Source: Cristatella mucedo (taxonomy: Eukaryota; Bryozoa; Phylactolaemata; Cristatellidae). Taken from it: a stretch of 64,000 bases of DNA. Made by a program: the position numbers and the translations under genes. The stretch spans positions 1 to 64,000 of the forward strand of contig WPIO01000333.1 in assembly GCA_009760855.2 (NCBI GenBank). The letters run 5' to 3'. Positions 1 through 13,046 of the stretch are shown piece after piece. The first letter of the stretch is position 1. Each line of letters starts with the position of its first letter. Below the pieces are notes generated by a model, which had not been told where the DNA came from, made no database searches, and worked only from the letters and a program-made list of their open reading frames with translations.

Positions 1-401
1 GCTTAGTAGCCGACATAGCTGTCCAGTGGTGTTGGGCCTCAAGTAGGTAGCTGGCACGTAACCGGCCTGTCTCCGAGAAGGCAACAGTCGTAAAAGCTTC
101 GTTATTCTACCGCATGCGCGTGCGCAAGCCGACAAAAGTGGGTCTGAGATCTGGAGAGTGTGCAAAAAGTGCTACCGTCATGCAGGAAGAACCAGGAATA
201 AAGACAGATCCTAATTCAGGTTGAGTTCATTTGAGAAACTGGCATGGGGTGCCGGAGCAGTCTCAGATTTTCTCATTGACAAAATAAAACTCGAACCCAA
301 CCCAGTCGCGTTCTCTAAGACTCGGGATGTGGTGCAGCTAATAATGTAAGGCTCTTATAAGTGCATGTCGTGAATAGCTGGCGTATTCTCTTTCTCTCGT
401 T

Positions 402-405
<4 letters not shown>

Positions 406-472
<67 letters not shown>

Positions 473-497
473 CTCGCTCTCTCTCTCTCTCTCTCTC
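406..497 (+). repeat. (CT)n microsatellite
   Basis: Almost pure CT for about 90 bases with two CTCG interruptions. The long Ser-Leu and Arg-Glu frames over it are artefacts. Confidence 0.95.
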
Positions 498-569
498 ATG
501 CTTCTTTCCTTCTTTCTCTCTGTATCTCCCCCCACATGCGAGCATCGTACACCATACCTCGAACAAATC

Positions 570-968
570 TTATATTCCTTTTGAAGTCCGTGCCTTAGTT
601 CAAGCTCCCAAAGCCTGGATCTATCTTCTCGATCCTGTCACGATATCTTCCTGACTTCGTGCCACATTTAAAAAGGAAACTAATAGATGCTAGTATTGTG
701 CTATCAATGACCGCATTTGTGGGTCCCCTGCGATTCGTCCTTTATGTGATTATGTAGTGCTGGACATGTGTAATGCGACCCAGTAACCAAACTTGCCATG
801 CGACCCTGAGCATGTCACCACTAACCATGTTAGTCCTTGTGGTTGCATTCACATACTACTACTAACACATTCGATCGCACGCTTCCTTTGCCAGCAAATG
901 AAGTTGCCTAGAAAGATATTGAGTTTTGGATGAGGCGCAATATGATGTTATTATTATTACTATAAGAT
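570..968 (+). mobile_element. LINE family A, 3' end
   Basis: From the CGTGCCTTAGTTCAAGCTCCC text (the SSYAPKAW segment) through GTGGGTCCCCTGCGATTCGTC, to a weakened hairpin tail and GTTATTATTATTAC at 0.96 kb. Confidence 0.6.
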
Positions 969-1689
969 GCTTTATAACAAGTTCAAGCTAGTGGCCATCT
1001 GACGTTTCCCTTCTAGTAAACCAGCAATAAATATTCTGCTCGCTCTAAGCATTTCTAACGGAGGTTTGTGCAAGTCTTCAATCACATTAGCAGGGCATGT
1101 AGCAAAGAAAATCTGAGCGAGTTGTATTAGTGCACCAACACACCAATGCTACTTTCGCCGTGGGACACGTCCTGCTAATCCCAATGTCGAACAAACTAAT
1201 GACAACTATTGCCTCGTGCATCAGAAAAAGCTCAGCGTCAGTGTATCCCCATGGTAGATAAAGCCACCAATTCTCATATCAAAAGTCGGACACTTGCCTC
1301 GATAGGCCTGTCTACCTACATGGCAATCGTTGCTAGCGGAGGTATTAATTTTTTGCTACCAGAGTAGCATAATAACGAAGGTTCCTTGTAGGAGGAGAGA
1401 GCGAACAACTGTCAGGGCCCCAAGGCCATCTAGGCAATCGACCAGCAAATAGTACATTCGCCTACACCCATCCATCCAAGCCGTGTTTGTTAAGCGACCT
1501 CGATAAGTGCCCCGTAGCAGGAAACGTCAGCATCGTCCTCCAGTAGCATGCGCTGTGTGCTTTCAGCGATATATACAGCTCTCCTGTAAGCGGAGAAAGT
1601 GACATGGAGGTACATCGTAAAGTAATGAACTCCTAAGAGATTGACGAGCATTAACGCTGTCATTGAGCCAGAGGCAAGGCAAGTATGGC

Positions 1690-1935
1690 CAACGATGGGG
1701 GCATGGGTACTATTAGGTATGTGCTTATGCATGCTGACACTGTGCATGCTGTCCACATAACCATATTTGCATGCTGACTGCTTTGTGCATCTCAAACCTA
1801 ACCGTGCTAGTCTTACTGATTTTATGCCTGAGCATGCTACTTCTGACCGTTCGATCGTTTCCTTTGCAGCAAATTTAAAGCACCCAGAAAGTGATTGATT
1901 TCTCTGACGGTGGCTTTGTCTAGTTGTATTATTAT
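1690..1935 (+). mobile_element. LINE family A, last 250 bases
   Basis: TGCTTATGCATGCTGACACTG, CCGTTCGATCGTTTCCTTTGC, AGCAAATTTAAAGCACCC and then (ATT)n at 1.93 kb. The same landmarks mark every family-A tail here. It is followed by an (AT)n array. Confidence 0.55.
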
Positions 1936-1939
1936 TATT

Positions 1940-2037
1940 ATTCAGATATATATGATATATGAAAATATATATATATATATATATATATAATACTATATAT
2001 ATATCTATATATATATCTATATATATCGTATCTATAT

Positions 2038-2081
<44 letters not shown>

Positions 2082-2085
2082 AGTC
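1940..2085. repeat. (AT)n microsatellite
   Basis: AT dinucleotides with short interruptions directly after the (ATT)n end of a LINE A copy, so it probably grew from the LINE tail. Confidence 0.95.
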
Positions 2086-2239
2086 TTGGCAAAAATCCTG
2101 CTTCGTGGCTTCCCTGAGGGCTAACACTGATGCGACTTGGCACTGTTTTTAGAGGAAAACACGACACTAATGAAAACTCATTTGAGATGAATTAACAAGT
2201 CGCACAGACGTTGTAGCAAAATTCTTCATAAGCTGCTAT

Positions 2240-3260
2240 GTGGTTAGGCACGTATGCAGGCGTGTAGGTATAGTATATACGAAACCTAACTTACTAGTTA
2301 TGGGCAAACCTAGTGTTATTCAGAAATTGGAAAGGCTGACTTTCAAAATTGGCTCTGCCAGCATATCTCCAGTTGCATCAGCTCGAAATCTAGGTGTCAT
2401 CTTCCAAAGCGACCTCTCGTTAGACGACCACATCAGCTCCACAGTCAAATCAGCCTATTTTCAGCTTCATAACATTGCTAAAATTTAGGGCTTGTTTAGA
2501 TAAGGATACCACGTCCAAGTTGGTCCATGCATTCGTGACATCTCGTCTGCGACTTCTGCAACTCACTCTTACTGGCCTACCAGCATGTGCGATCAGGCGA
2601 AATTGCAGCTCGTGCAAAAACTCTGCAGCTAGGCTTGTCTGGTCGTGAGGAGTCGCAGTTGCCACATTACTCCACTTCTCGCCGACCTGCACTGGTTACC
2701 CACTCCCAAGCACGGATTGAACTTCAAGGTTTTGTTGTCGCTCACTTTAGGCTCTCTTCATTCCTATTGGCTCCAGCCTATCTTTCAGAGATATACTACC
2801 CCCATCAGGCCAAGCATCGTACCACACCCGCTTTTCCTGAATCCACCAGTCTTAAAATACCTCATACAAAACTTAAATCCTTTGGAGACCGTGCATTTAG
2901 CTCGTATGCTCCCAAAGCCTGGAACTCCCTCCCGACCTGCATCAGAACATCCCCTGACCTGACCACATTTAAAAGAAACTTAAAAACATACCTATTTAGG
3001 ACAGCATTTAGTGGGTCCTTGTGATTCGTCCTCGATGTGCTTATGCGTGCTGACACTGTTCATGCTGCCACTAACCACATTTGCATGCTGACCCAGTGCA
3101 TGTAACCCCTAACCAGTTTATTCATTTTGTTTGTTTTTCAAGCATGATTTTACTTACTATTCTATTGCGTATCACTTTGCAGCAAATGTAAAGCGCCTAG
3201 AAAGAGATTAAGTTCGCTGAGGGCGCTTTATCAAGTGCAATATTATTATTATAGGTAGGC
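2240..3260 (+). mobile_element. LINE family A, RT C-terminal half and 3' tail
   Basis: Frames read SARNLGVIFQSDLSLDDHIS, then (shifted) the LQ-N-S-AARL and HITPLLADLHWLP segments, then AFSSYAPKAWNSLPTCIRTS and the final TYLFRTAFSGSL. The 3' end is the hairpin AAAGCGCCTAGAAAGAGATT...GGGCGCTTTATC followed by (ATT)n at 3.25 kb. CR1/L2-type. Several stops and shifts; inactive. Confidence 0.75.
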
Positions 3261-3875
3261 GTGTAGGTACAGTGAGGGGGTTTACCTCATTCTGTAGCTC
3301 TACAAAGTCTAAAGACCACTGTGGGTGTTACGCAGGAGATTTTTTTGTATAGCGCACTCACAGCCTAAGCGGCTTTCCGGTACGCATTCGGTAGCCAAAA
3401 AGACTTCGTCCTCACACACAAAGAGAAAGTGGGAAGCTAGCAAGCTGTCATGAGAGCAGTTCAGGTAGTGAGTAGCATGGACCACAGTAGTAGCCAGCTC
3501 AGGATCGCTGGAAAGGATGAGCCATAGTCGGCAGCAGGGAGAGTAGTTGTCGTTTCGTAAGAATTGTGGAAGCGAGTTCCACAGTCTAGGACCTGCAGAG
3601 GGTAGGCATGTAGGCCGAGGCCTGTAGGTAGACTCGCTGTTGCGTCTGAACCAACCTGCCAGGCACAGCTCTTGATCTGCTTCGGTTTCGTCCACGGGAT
3701 GAGGTTAGTGGTGGGTAAGTAGCCGGGAGCCCAACCTTCCAGGCCTTCGAAAGCGTACAAACCACCCAGCCTGGCAAGCAGAGATCGAAAGTAGGTTTCC
3801 AGATGGCTCCTGATACGTCGCGCTCCTACAGTAGAGGTCAATGAGGCAAGATCGCGAGGACTCCCCGTCATTTTT
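3250..3875 (-). mobile_element. LINE family B, 3' end
   Basis: Reverse-strand frame reads SAGPRLWNSLPQFLRNDNYS... and the tail GGGTGTTACGCAGGAGA is found at about 3.33 kb. It lies directly after the (ATT)n end of the LINE A copy at 2.24-3.26 kb, in opposite orientation, tail to tail. Confidence 0.65.
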
Positions 3876-3879
3876 CAAT

Positions 3880-4490
3880 CTCTCCTTGCAATGGTAGGTC
3901 CTGCATTCGGGACTCCGCGTCTCAGGGTTATACTGGACATTGCAGTGACGGGAGTGATGAAATTGCGACATGAGAAATTTGAAATAGGAGAATTAGACAT
4001 GTACAGTTCAGTAGGCAACCCATTCTGGCACTAAGCTATTTCGTGACACTTACGCATGCTACGGACTGACCTGAAGGTTGAGGTGCTCGCTTTACTTAGT
4101 TTTTTGTTACCAGCACACTGTTACTCTGAGAGCCGTGATTTCTCAATCTAAACATAATTGTAAAACACACCCTCGCGGTTGGTTTACCTTAAGGTGCCTA
4201 AATAAACTCTAGGTAAGTCCAGGTACTTAGCACGTTATGTTACATTTCTACCTGTGTGCAATCGAACGCCCGGTGCCAGGCCAATGCGCTGCCTCTTAAT
4301 CTAAATTCGTGACGCTTAAACGCAATGAGCGCGATTTTGACGTCCTGCAAGTACTGCATGGAATCCCAAGACTAGTCATATTGCTTGACCAATCGCCATG
4401 AAAAGGTGAAAGTGCTTAAATTTGCGTTTAATTCTCAGGTCTACGAGCAGAATAATTCAATCTAAACAAATTATATCAATTGCTACTTGA
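3880..4490. other. No recognisable gene
   Basis: A trace of a reversed tRNA-like head lies at 4.24-4.32 kb (CAATCGAACGCCCGG). Nothing else seen. Confidence 0.5.
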
Positions 4491-4499
4491 CATGCAGAT

Positions 4500-4670
4500 T
4501 CAAAACAGATGACTTTATTTGTTTAGCGCCCCAAGAGAACTTAATCTCTAGTCCGTAGGCGCTTCAGCCATGATGCCTCGGGGCTCGAAGCCCACGATCT
4601 TCGGCCAGACCTTTGGTCTGGCGAGCACCTGACCCACCTGACTCGATCCAGCTAGGTTTGCTGATTCATC
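4500..4670 (-). mobile_element. SINE family D with a LINE A-like tail
   Basis: TAGCGCCCCAAGAGAACTTA and CGTAGGCGCTTCA (reversed tail hairpin), then GCCTCGGGGCTCGAAGCCCA and GCGAGCACCTGACCC (reversed tRNA-like head). Same order as at 50.9 kb. Confidence 0.55.
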
Positions 4671-5535
4671 AGCAGTTTATGCTAGCAGTCAGAGAGCCTT
4701 ACCGGCTGTCACCAGCACTTGCAGTGGGACAACGCGACCGCTGCACGACATCGAAACCTCTCGACCTGGTCGTAAGAGCTTTGACAGCTTACCGTCGGGC
4801 GACGTAAGACCCGATTATGGAAGCCTTTCTCATGGGCATTTATTATACAACCGATAGATGAAAGCTTGATTATAGCTTTTATCCCTTGCAGTGAGCTTTC
4901 CAGCCAACGACAGCTTGGCTTCGTGGCTGGTCATTGAATCCAAGTCGGAGCGCTCTGTTCGAGCCGAAATACATTGATGACCGGGTCATGCTCTTTTTAA
5001 AACAGCTCAGAGTGAATCACAGATGGCGCTGAGCAGCAGTGCACTTTGTCGCCCTTGATAGCGGGTTATCTCAGTCGATGAACGTCCCTCACTTCATTTC
5101 GTTATCTAACGAATGAGCGTCCACTTCTGAACTCATCATCGCCATCGTTACCCCTCCTTGGCAACATTCGACTCGGCTTGATACTTGAGGAAGCGAAACA
5201 CTCACCGACGTTCTGCTTTTCGACCACTTCGTAGTAGGGTCTCCGCGTTGAAGCCTGATCTCTTCTTTACTACTCGCCTGCTTTAGTGAGTGGCGGCAGG
5301 CTCTGGCATGTCAGACTGGGTACCGGAGCTGTAATTACCATTTCTTTCTGAGATGATTCTACGGTAGAAAATATGTCAGAAAGGTTACCATTGTTCTTGT
5401 GTATGGTCTACAATCTTGTGTACACGATCTACGTGTCTAGATAGATAGAAAATATATATATATATATTTAATTAATTTATATAGCGCCCCAAGAGAACTT
5501 AATCTCATTCAGGCGCTTCACATATGCCTCGCTCG

Positions 5536-5578
<43 letters not shown>

Positions 5579-5579
5579 A

Positions 5580-8150
5580 GACAAGCGAGGGAAACTAAGA
5601 GAGGGCGAGAGCAAGCAATACTTAGTTGTGTACTTGAGAAGGCACAGGAAAAATCAGCCAAGCCCGTATGATTCAAGCAGTCTCGCGTCAATAGGCTTCC
5701 ACAGCCCTGCCATAAACGCGTGTCCGTTTCAGCACTTGTACGTAACAGAGGGCTTTTCTGCCCAGAGTTGAACTTAAGTTTCATGAACTTACCAGGCTTG
5801 CATTGGTTCTGCTATGACGATTTCATCGAAAGGTTTCTGGGCTTCTTGGTTCCTGGTCTACAGCGGTTGCAAGCATTTCTTACTGGAAGGAAGTCTGGTG
5901 CAAATCTGGTAGAACCATGGCATTACTTATACAGATAAGTCAGGATCTCGGGAGCCTCGAGCTACAGCAAGTGCCCGCCCTATGCTCCTCCACGAGCTAC
6001 GCTTGGACTGAGGAGAGACGCCCTAGTGAATAAAGCAAAGTCGGCTGATTCAACAGCGTCACTTTACAGAATATCTGACTGCAGAAAGCCTTAGCGGTTG
6101 CCTCATCGGCCAGACAAAATTCAATACTGTTGCAGGATTCGAACACCTGACTTCCAAATTCTCTGAAGATGCGGTCTACTAAGCTGACAGCCAACAATTA
6201 ACGACCCTATCTACTGCCTACCGTCTGCTTAAGACACTTCGCGGTAATAATGTGCACATATTCTCGAAAACTTCTTGAAAGCATAAAAATTGTACTACCT
6301 TAGATACCAATAACACTCCAGTTCTGAAACAATCCAGTACTGCGTACCGCTTCCCAAGTTACAGTACTTTCCTTACAGATCGACATTCCAAATATCTTTG
6401 TCTCGTTAGCCTTGGGCTCAAAAAATAAACACAGAAATCCTGGGAATGCTCGAACTTTCTCCTCAAGGCTTCAACAGTTTAAGTAAGGTCATTACTTCAG
6501 TAAGCTTCTGCAGCAGTCTTCGGAACTTGTAAGACCATCTTTGTATCTATCAATATGTACGATTCAATTAACATGCAGTCCTCTCTGAAAAGTCGGCTTA
6601 CCAACACGGCCACATGCAGGTGGCTGCAGCCGATCTCACGCATCTGTCGCTGACGCAGTCGCGAAACGCGCAGAAAAAATTATGCTGAATGCCAACTTGG
6701 ACACCTTTCAGGATGGGTAGTACGCGCTCTTTCTAATTTGCCCGGCTTCGATAGGAAAACGCTTCCACGAGTTTCTTCTGCAAAATGGCAGAACATTGCA
6801 GGACTCCATTCGAGCATCGAAATCGGCATGTGCGCGCGGCCACCGACCGACTGCTGGCATGCCGCATGCCGATGATCCGCAAGCCCCGGCCCTCCCCATC
6901 CTCATTTCTCCTCATTCTCTCTCACTTCCCGCTTTCATCATCATTGCCTAATGCCTACTAGGTTTGTGCTACCATTGGCAGGATTGCAAGCTGTTTGCAT
7001 GCAAACGTGCATCCCTTCCAAGAGAACTCGCTTCGCCTGCCTGCCACATGCCAAGTGCCATTCAATGAATAACTAATCCGGACGCTAGCTAGGAGATTCC
7101 CACGCAGTCGGATACGTGGAATTGCCTGGACCGGCATGTGGCAATCTTAGTTACGGGCCAGGGCTGGGCAAGGGCCACCCCTGAGAGTGGTAGCGACCTG
7201 GAACACCCTTGTATACATATGTCCCCGACCCATGTTGATGACATTGTTTCCTACTTCCAAATCGACATTCTTGCAGCCACCGAGTGCGTGTCAATCCATG
7301 CTGCGATTCAGAACCAGCTATTTTTAAGTAAATTGCGACCTCGATCACTCTTACATATCTTGGTTCCGCGCCTGTCAAGCAGCCTGCCACGGTCTTCGAT
7401 TTGATGGCAATTCTAACCAATAATTCTACTACTTAGAAATACAATAACTATTTCAATTTGAATGTTATCTATGAATTAATAAGAACACATTAATTCATTC
7501 TTGACATATAATAAATTTTTTCCATTAAATTAGACTTTATTGGATGACGAAATAGTGGAAGAACGAAGATCTCAATTAAAATGACGAAATCTGGCTGTGG
7601 GCTCATTTTCAATCTCATGAGGCGAACACCTTCAACTGCTCTGCATTCGATTTTCAAACCACCACGCTCTTGCTGGCCCCAGCACTCGATCACTTGCTGT
7701 TGCTCAACTTCACCCACGAATCGAGATAATTTTGATGTGCCCCGTCAAAAATGAGCTGCCACTACTATTCAGCTTTAGCTCGGAAGCTACTCTTTTCCTC
7801 CCGCCGCTCGGAGAGACACTCTTTCACTCTTAGAAGCGTCAAACTACATATCAAACTTTAGGAGCCTGCACATGCTTTAGGACCGGACATTCAACCACCA
7901 GTATGCTTTTCCCTCTAACCCCATACTGACTGAGCTTGTTTGCATTCATTCACACAAGGCAAAACATGACGCATGGCTCAAAGCTGCCTACTCCGGTTCG
8001 CTAACGCATTGAGAACAGCAAGTCGCTAAGCGCCTGGTAAACGCATTACTTCGCCGCCGAGCAAACGATCGACGGCGATAAAAAGTGGCACCAGGCAGCT
8101 GGCTAGCACTCACACTCATCGCTATAATGTCGCCGCGTACGATCTGTAAC
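5580..8150. other. No recognisable gene
   Basis: Apart from a decayed SINE C trace at 6.03-6.16 kb, no domain, splice-linked frame or known repeat is seen. Frames are short and lack family text. Confidence 0.5.
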
Positions 8151-8270
8151 CTTGTACTTTTACCGTCGACCACGTCGGTTCCAGCACGTACATCCCGAAA
8201 TACGAAATATTCTAATAAGCAGTCGCCGCGCTTATATAAGAACAGGCCATAGAATTCGACCACAGAGCAT

Positions 8271-8469
8271 AATGAGCTCATTGAATAGTAAGGAGGAGAA
8301 ACGCGAATCGTCCCGACACGACCGGAAACGGCATCGCGCTGGTCGCAAGCACGTGAGCAAATCCACGCGAGCAGGCGTCGCAGTTGCGAGGAAAGAGAAA
8401 ACTGAAAGCGAAACAGAACCCGCGAGTTTGGAGACTCGCTGTAATCTACATTTCCAACCCCACAAATAA
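8271..8469 (+). CDS. Possible small basic protein behind a TATA box
   Basis: ATG at 8271 opens 65 codons, MSSLNSKEEKRESSRHDRKR..., very rich in Lys, Arg, Glu and Ser, ending in TAA. TATATAAG stands at 8233-8240, about the right distance for a start of transcription just before the ATG. The local sequence is GC-rich, which favours chance open frames. No family recognised. Confidence 0.22.
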
Positions 8470-8589
8470 ATGGGCTGCATGGCTGCAATCAACACAATAA
8501 TTACGCAAAGTTCGGGGACAATCTGCCCTTCGCAGAAATCGAGCTGACAACGCCAGAGCACTACCTTCAATACGTGCCCGATCCAGCCA

Positions 8590-8651
8590 CAAAGATGTCT
8601 GCCTGCCTGTCTGTCTGCCTATCTGTCTGTCATCCTGTCTGTCTGTCTGCA

Positions 8652-8684
<33 letters not shown>

Positions 8685-9030
8685 ATCTCTATCTTATCTG
8701 TCTGTCTGTCCACTGTCTGCCCTGTCTGTCTGTCTGTCTGCCCCACTGCCTGCCTGCTACCTGTCCCCACTTGTCTGCCTACCTGTCTGTCTGCCTGCCT
8801 GCCCACCCCGCCTCTCTTTCTCCGTCTCTGTCTTTTTCTCTGTCTCTGTCTCTGTCTCTCTCTGTCTCTCTGTCTCCTATTCTCTGTCTCTGTCTCTGTC
8901 TCTGTCTCTGTCTCTGTCTCTGTCTCTGTCTCTGTCTCTGTCTCTGTCTCTGTCTCTGTCTCTGTCTCTGTCTCTGTCTCTATCTCTATCTCTATCTCTC
9001 TCTGTCTCTGTCTCTGTCTCTATTTCTCCC
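8590..9030 (+). repeat. (CTGT)n followed by (TCTCTG)n array
   Basis: CTGT/CTGC tetramers from 8.59 to 8.80 kb pass into CT-rich sequence. A regular TCTCTG hexamer array follows from about 8.88 to 8.98 kb, with a TCTCTA variant block at the end. Confidence 0.95.
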
Positions 9031-9039
9031 AGTCTACAG

Positions 9040-10555
9040 TAAGTAGTCTACTTTTCCACTCATTCATCTTCCACAGAGCACTCATTTGCCACCATTGCTT
9101 CCACCAGCTGCTCCCCCAATAGCATTACTAGGCTTCTTTTCTCTGACCTTCTCCTTCATGGCTATAAACTGACCCTGCCTCGACACACAACAACCAGGAG
9201 TACCTCAACCGGATCATCCCGCTGTCCTAAGGTGAAAACGACTTCGTCCCTGAATGTCAACGATGAGGTTTGACGTTTCTGGTGGTATTCAATTCGAAAG
9301 CGAAACAGCGAGCAGCGATATAAAAATGCTAACTACCACGAAACAATGTTTGGGGGCATCCCCGATAGAACTGCCGGAAGTTAAACATCTTGAAGCTCCC
9401 TTTCTACTTTCACTTGCAGGCATCCGCCAGGTGTGGCTTTCGTGAGCCCAAACGCAGATCCTGAGCTTAACAGCACGCGCCCCGGAATTGAAATGTGCAT
9501 AAGTGTTTGCGGTTCAAAGTGAGCGCACAATGAAACATTCCTTTCTTATTTATTTCATTATATTTATTCGAATGCCGCGGCAACTGCCTAGTCACTCTTA
9601 GTGTACGCCAATTGCGTTTTTAAGTTCCTCGATTAAACACACTGTGCAGCTACTCCGCGAAATCAAGCAGAAAGAGCATATAGCAACATCCCCGAGTGGA
9701 AGACTAGAGCAGCCTGAAGGAATAACAGTCAGACTTTGGTCTGTTAGCCAACTGCCAATCCTTCTGGCCTCGCTCTGGACGGCTGTCTGATAAGAATCGC
9801 CTGCCCTGGACGACAGTCGCTTGTCGAATTGCACGCGCACAGAGGCTGTGCAGAAAAGCAGAACGCATGACCAGTAGCCAAGCAAGCAAGCAGAGGCTTA
9901 ATTCTGGTACAAACCGCCTCATAACTGCAGACTGTTGCTTTTGTTCGATACACCCCCCATCGCGTCGAATGACTGAAGTTTGCAAACTACTGTAACCAAC
10001 ACCAGTTTCTTTCCTGGGCGCCACTAACAGCCGTCGTATGAAGCTATTTCCGTGGCTCTGCTAATTTCAGTTGACACACAGAATGTTAGCAGGCTGGCTG
10101 TCGGCGTCCGGCAGACGGACCAGATTTCACAAACCCAGATTGAGGCCCTGACCCGATTCTCAGTGTCGAGGCGGCTACACCTGAACGCTGTACCATACGA
10201 CACTCCTAAGTAGTCGTTGCGTCGAACGCGGTGGAATGAGGACGCAAAAACTATTGCCCTGATCGAACTCGACCTTGAGATTATGAGACTCACGCGCTGC
10301 CTGCTGCGCTACCACGGCAGTTCATAAAGGGTGCAGGACAATTTAATAACTACTCTTACTTGTCTAAGAACTTTCACTGACAGGAAGTTGGTTCCTGGCA
10401 CCGAATCGTGGGTGGCACGAGGGCTTTACAGCTTCGCGTCGCACGTACAAGACAAATTTACATTTGGCGCTAACTAGGATGTCGACTTCGCTTACGCTTG
10501 CATCTATCCACGCGCGCCTAATGCGTATCGAGTGCGATGAAATCATAGCTAGCTC
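9040..10555. other. No recognisable gene
   Basis: Mixed-composition DNA with frames of up to 106 codons on the minus strand (9.70-10.02 kb), none with a recognised domain. Confidence 0.5.
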
Positions 10556-10559
10556 ACGT

Positions 10560-11258
10560 CAATTCAGATATACTACCCCATCAGGCCAACATCTTTACCC
10601 GCTTCCGGAACAACAGTCCACAAATACCTCTCTTCAGCCTTAAATCCTTTGGAGACCGTGCAGCTGGATTATATCGCTTTCCCAAGCCTGGAGCTCCCTC
10701 CCGACCTGCGTCAGAACGTCCCCTGACTTGACCCAAAAGACTTAAAAACACTATTTAGGACAGCATTTAGTGGGTTCCTATAGTTCGTCCTTGATGTGCT
10801 TATGCGTGCTGACACTATGCATGCTGCCACCACGCAGACAACTACTCTCCTACGCAGGCTATAAATCTTTCTGGCGGTCCTGGGCTGCTATTTCTACTAA
10901 TACTACTCACTACCTCCAACTGCTCTCTGACTCTGCTATGCTTCCGCTTTCTCTTTGTTGCGTAAGTCTGTTATTTTACGAATGCGTACCGAAAGCCGCT
11001 TAAAGCGCAATGGTGCCTGCTAAAAACTCCCTGCATGTAACATGGTCTTTATGACTTTACGGAGTTACAGACAAAATCTATAAATGCATACACCACATTT
11101 GCATATAGGCCTGTTGCGTAATGCCCTAACACCATATTATTCTATTTATTTGTTTTCAAGCATGTTTTGCTGCCATTCAGTGACTTTCGCACAGCAAATG
11201 TAAAAAAGCGAGATTAAGTTCTCTGGGAGCGCTTTATCAAGATGCATCATTAGTATTA
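10560..11258 (+). mobile_element. LINE family A 3' end with a family-B piece inside
   Basis: LINE A text (ACTACCCCATCAGGCCAACA at 10.57 kb, CTCCCTCCCGACCTGCGTCA at 10.69) runs to ...CATGCTGCCAC at 10.83. Family-B text from GACAACTACTCTCCTACGCAG to GAGTTACAGACAAAATC follows to about 11.08 kb. LINE A then resumes with ACCACATTTGCATATAGGCC and a decayed hairpin tail to 11.26 kb. Confidence 0.62.
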
Positions 11259-11269
11259 ATACCGCTCCA

Positions 11270-12560
11270 CGACTCTCGACGTGACGCGACACGGCGGCAC
11301 GACCACGACAGCAACCGCCTGCTGGTTGATTCGCTGCCTGAAACCTGAGTGACTTTAAGGCCAGCTTTGCAATCCGAGGCGGCGACGACCGGCTCGCGGC
11401 CTCGCGCGAGCGCCCTACCCCACGCCCAACCGCGCGCTCCGCGCCACCTCGGACGAAGTGCCCGTCGCTTAAGACCACACCGCATTCGTGACGCCTGCCA
11501 CGTACAGCGCGACGAGATCCGCTCCCGCCTACCGGAGGCTGCGGCTGACCCGACCGGCGTGAACACTGACCGCAGACCGACGAGCAGGCGAGCGGCTGCG
11601 CAGCGCCGCTTACGCCACTCACGTGGCAACGGTCGGGGTGATGGCGCTGTCGATCGCTGGCTTCTCCACCACGTGGACCGTCTGCTAGTCAGCACGTCGG
11701 CCATAATGAAACAGGTCTCGAGAGAGAAGGACGTCTGCGGAGGAAGCGACGAGTCGTAATGTCCAACGCCGAGCGCTTTTGTACGTCCGGTCGCGCAGCA
11801 CTCACGGGTGCGCGTGAAACGGTTGGCTGGCGGGCGAATGACGTCGACAAAAACTGGCGCAGCAGCAATACCTTTGGCCAGTTTGACGTCCACACTGGAG
11901 GGGCGTTGCGGTGGCGTCGCCAATACCACCTTGCGCGGCGTGTGCGTCGCCGACCGTAGCCTCCAGGCGCCGCGCGCGCGCTCCGCTGGGCCACCTGGGC
12001 AGCCAGCCGCCTCGTGGCGCTCCTTTTACTCGCGGCTCGCGCCCGGACCACGCGGCGGCACAGGCGTTCAGGCCTGCAGTTCGCCGCGCTAGCCACGGCT
12101 CGGAACGGCCCACCCACGCGGTCGCCGGCGGCTCGCGCTTCTTCGCGTCAGCTCCGAAAGGCCGAGGCTTCCAAAGAGCCAGGCCTCGCGGCTCAGCTCC
12201 TCAGCTCTACTCTGTCGTCGCCGAACCGCGCGCCGATTGAACGGCATTGCGGACGCTCGTATTCCTGCGGCTCGTCTTCCGCCCGCCGGCAAATCTGCCT
12301 ATCGGCGAGCCGCGTACCGAAGTTCCCTGCGCCGCCGCCGGGCTGCCAGGACCGCACCGGGATCGCGGCTCATTCGCTGCCACGCTCACGCTCGACTTCG
12401 TAGCCTGCGTTGCTCCCGAAGGCGAAATCGTGAAAAGGCCTCTCGGTGGACGCTTCGCGTGGCCGCGCGAGGCAACAAACTGCCACGGGTACGGTGCTTA
12501 GAAACGTCGCGCTTTCCGGTCGGCATCCCCCAAGGTAGGTAGGATCGGAATCTCGTGGAC
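11270..12560. promoter_or_regulatory. GC-rich island 1 (CpG-rich)
   Basis: About 1.3 kb with very many CG dinucleotides in otherwise mixed DNA. Open frames of up to 230 codons occur on both strands, all Arg/Ala/Pro-rich, as expected by chance from GC-rich sequence. Contains a TGACGTC (CRE-like) site at 11839. Could be a promoter island or a foreign or repetitive GC-rich block; no transcript is evident. Confidence 0.35.
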
Positions 12561-12842
12561 GCCGAACGCTGAATACGCCGCTGAGCAACGGTAACCAACG
12601 CAGACATCCGCTGAGCACCTTTAATTATGTTGAGACTGGGAGCGACCCATTTTAACAAAGCGCCACTGTGCGAGGATACCACCGGATGAACGCAGGGCCC
12701 TTCTTTGCCTGCGGCCATGCACGGACAGCCGCCTGCTGGTGAGAGGGTTGGCGTTTGCAAGCGCTGAGCAAAGTTTTGAGCCTCTCGTCGGCTACAATAA
12801 TGCATTCAACAAGTCGACCTCAGTTCATGAGGCGTGTGAAAA

Positions 12843-13046
12843 ATGGCGTTCACCAAAACGCTGAAGGATGTGTTAAAGCCACGCTGTAGCAACAACGCTG
12901 CGATAAATCAGTGGTTCAACTACATTACACGCCGGCGATTTAGACTGCCAGTGGCTAAGGTCGAGGTGGACGGCAACGGCCTGTCACACGAAAAATACGG
13001 CAACCCCCACGAGGCCTCGCTACCACCATATAAGGCGTTACTATAA
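12843..13046 (+). CDS. Possible small reading frame at the edge of a GC-rich island
   Basis: ATG with a favourable context (AAAAATGGCG) opens 67 codons, MAFTKTLKDVLKPRC..., ending in TAA. It lies just downstream of the GC-rich island at 11.27-12.56 kb. No repeat or family is recognised, and neither strand gives a longer alternative. Confidence 0.2.
   Translation: MAFTKTLKDVLKPRCSNNAAINQWFNYITRRRFRLPVAKVEVDGNGLSHEKYGNPHEASLPPYKALL

Noticed and set aside
404-9030. CRISPR-like repeat arrays
   Set aside because: The regular arrays are uninterrupted microsatellites without spacers, in a eukaryotic context.
8574-9122. 182-codon frame rich in Cys, Leu, Ser and Val
   Set aside because: It is a translation of (CTGT)n and (TCTCTG)n arrays. 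The same holds for the Ser-Leu, Arg-Glu, Tyr-Ile and Val-Cys frames over the CT, GA, AT and GT arrays.
11237-11929. 230-codon minus-strand frame, the longest in the window
   Set aside because: Sits in a GC-rich island with long frames on both strands, Arg/Ala/Ser-rich with no domain or codon pattern. Best explained by the scarcity of stops in GC-rich DNA.
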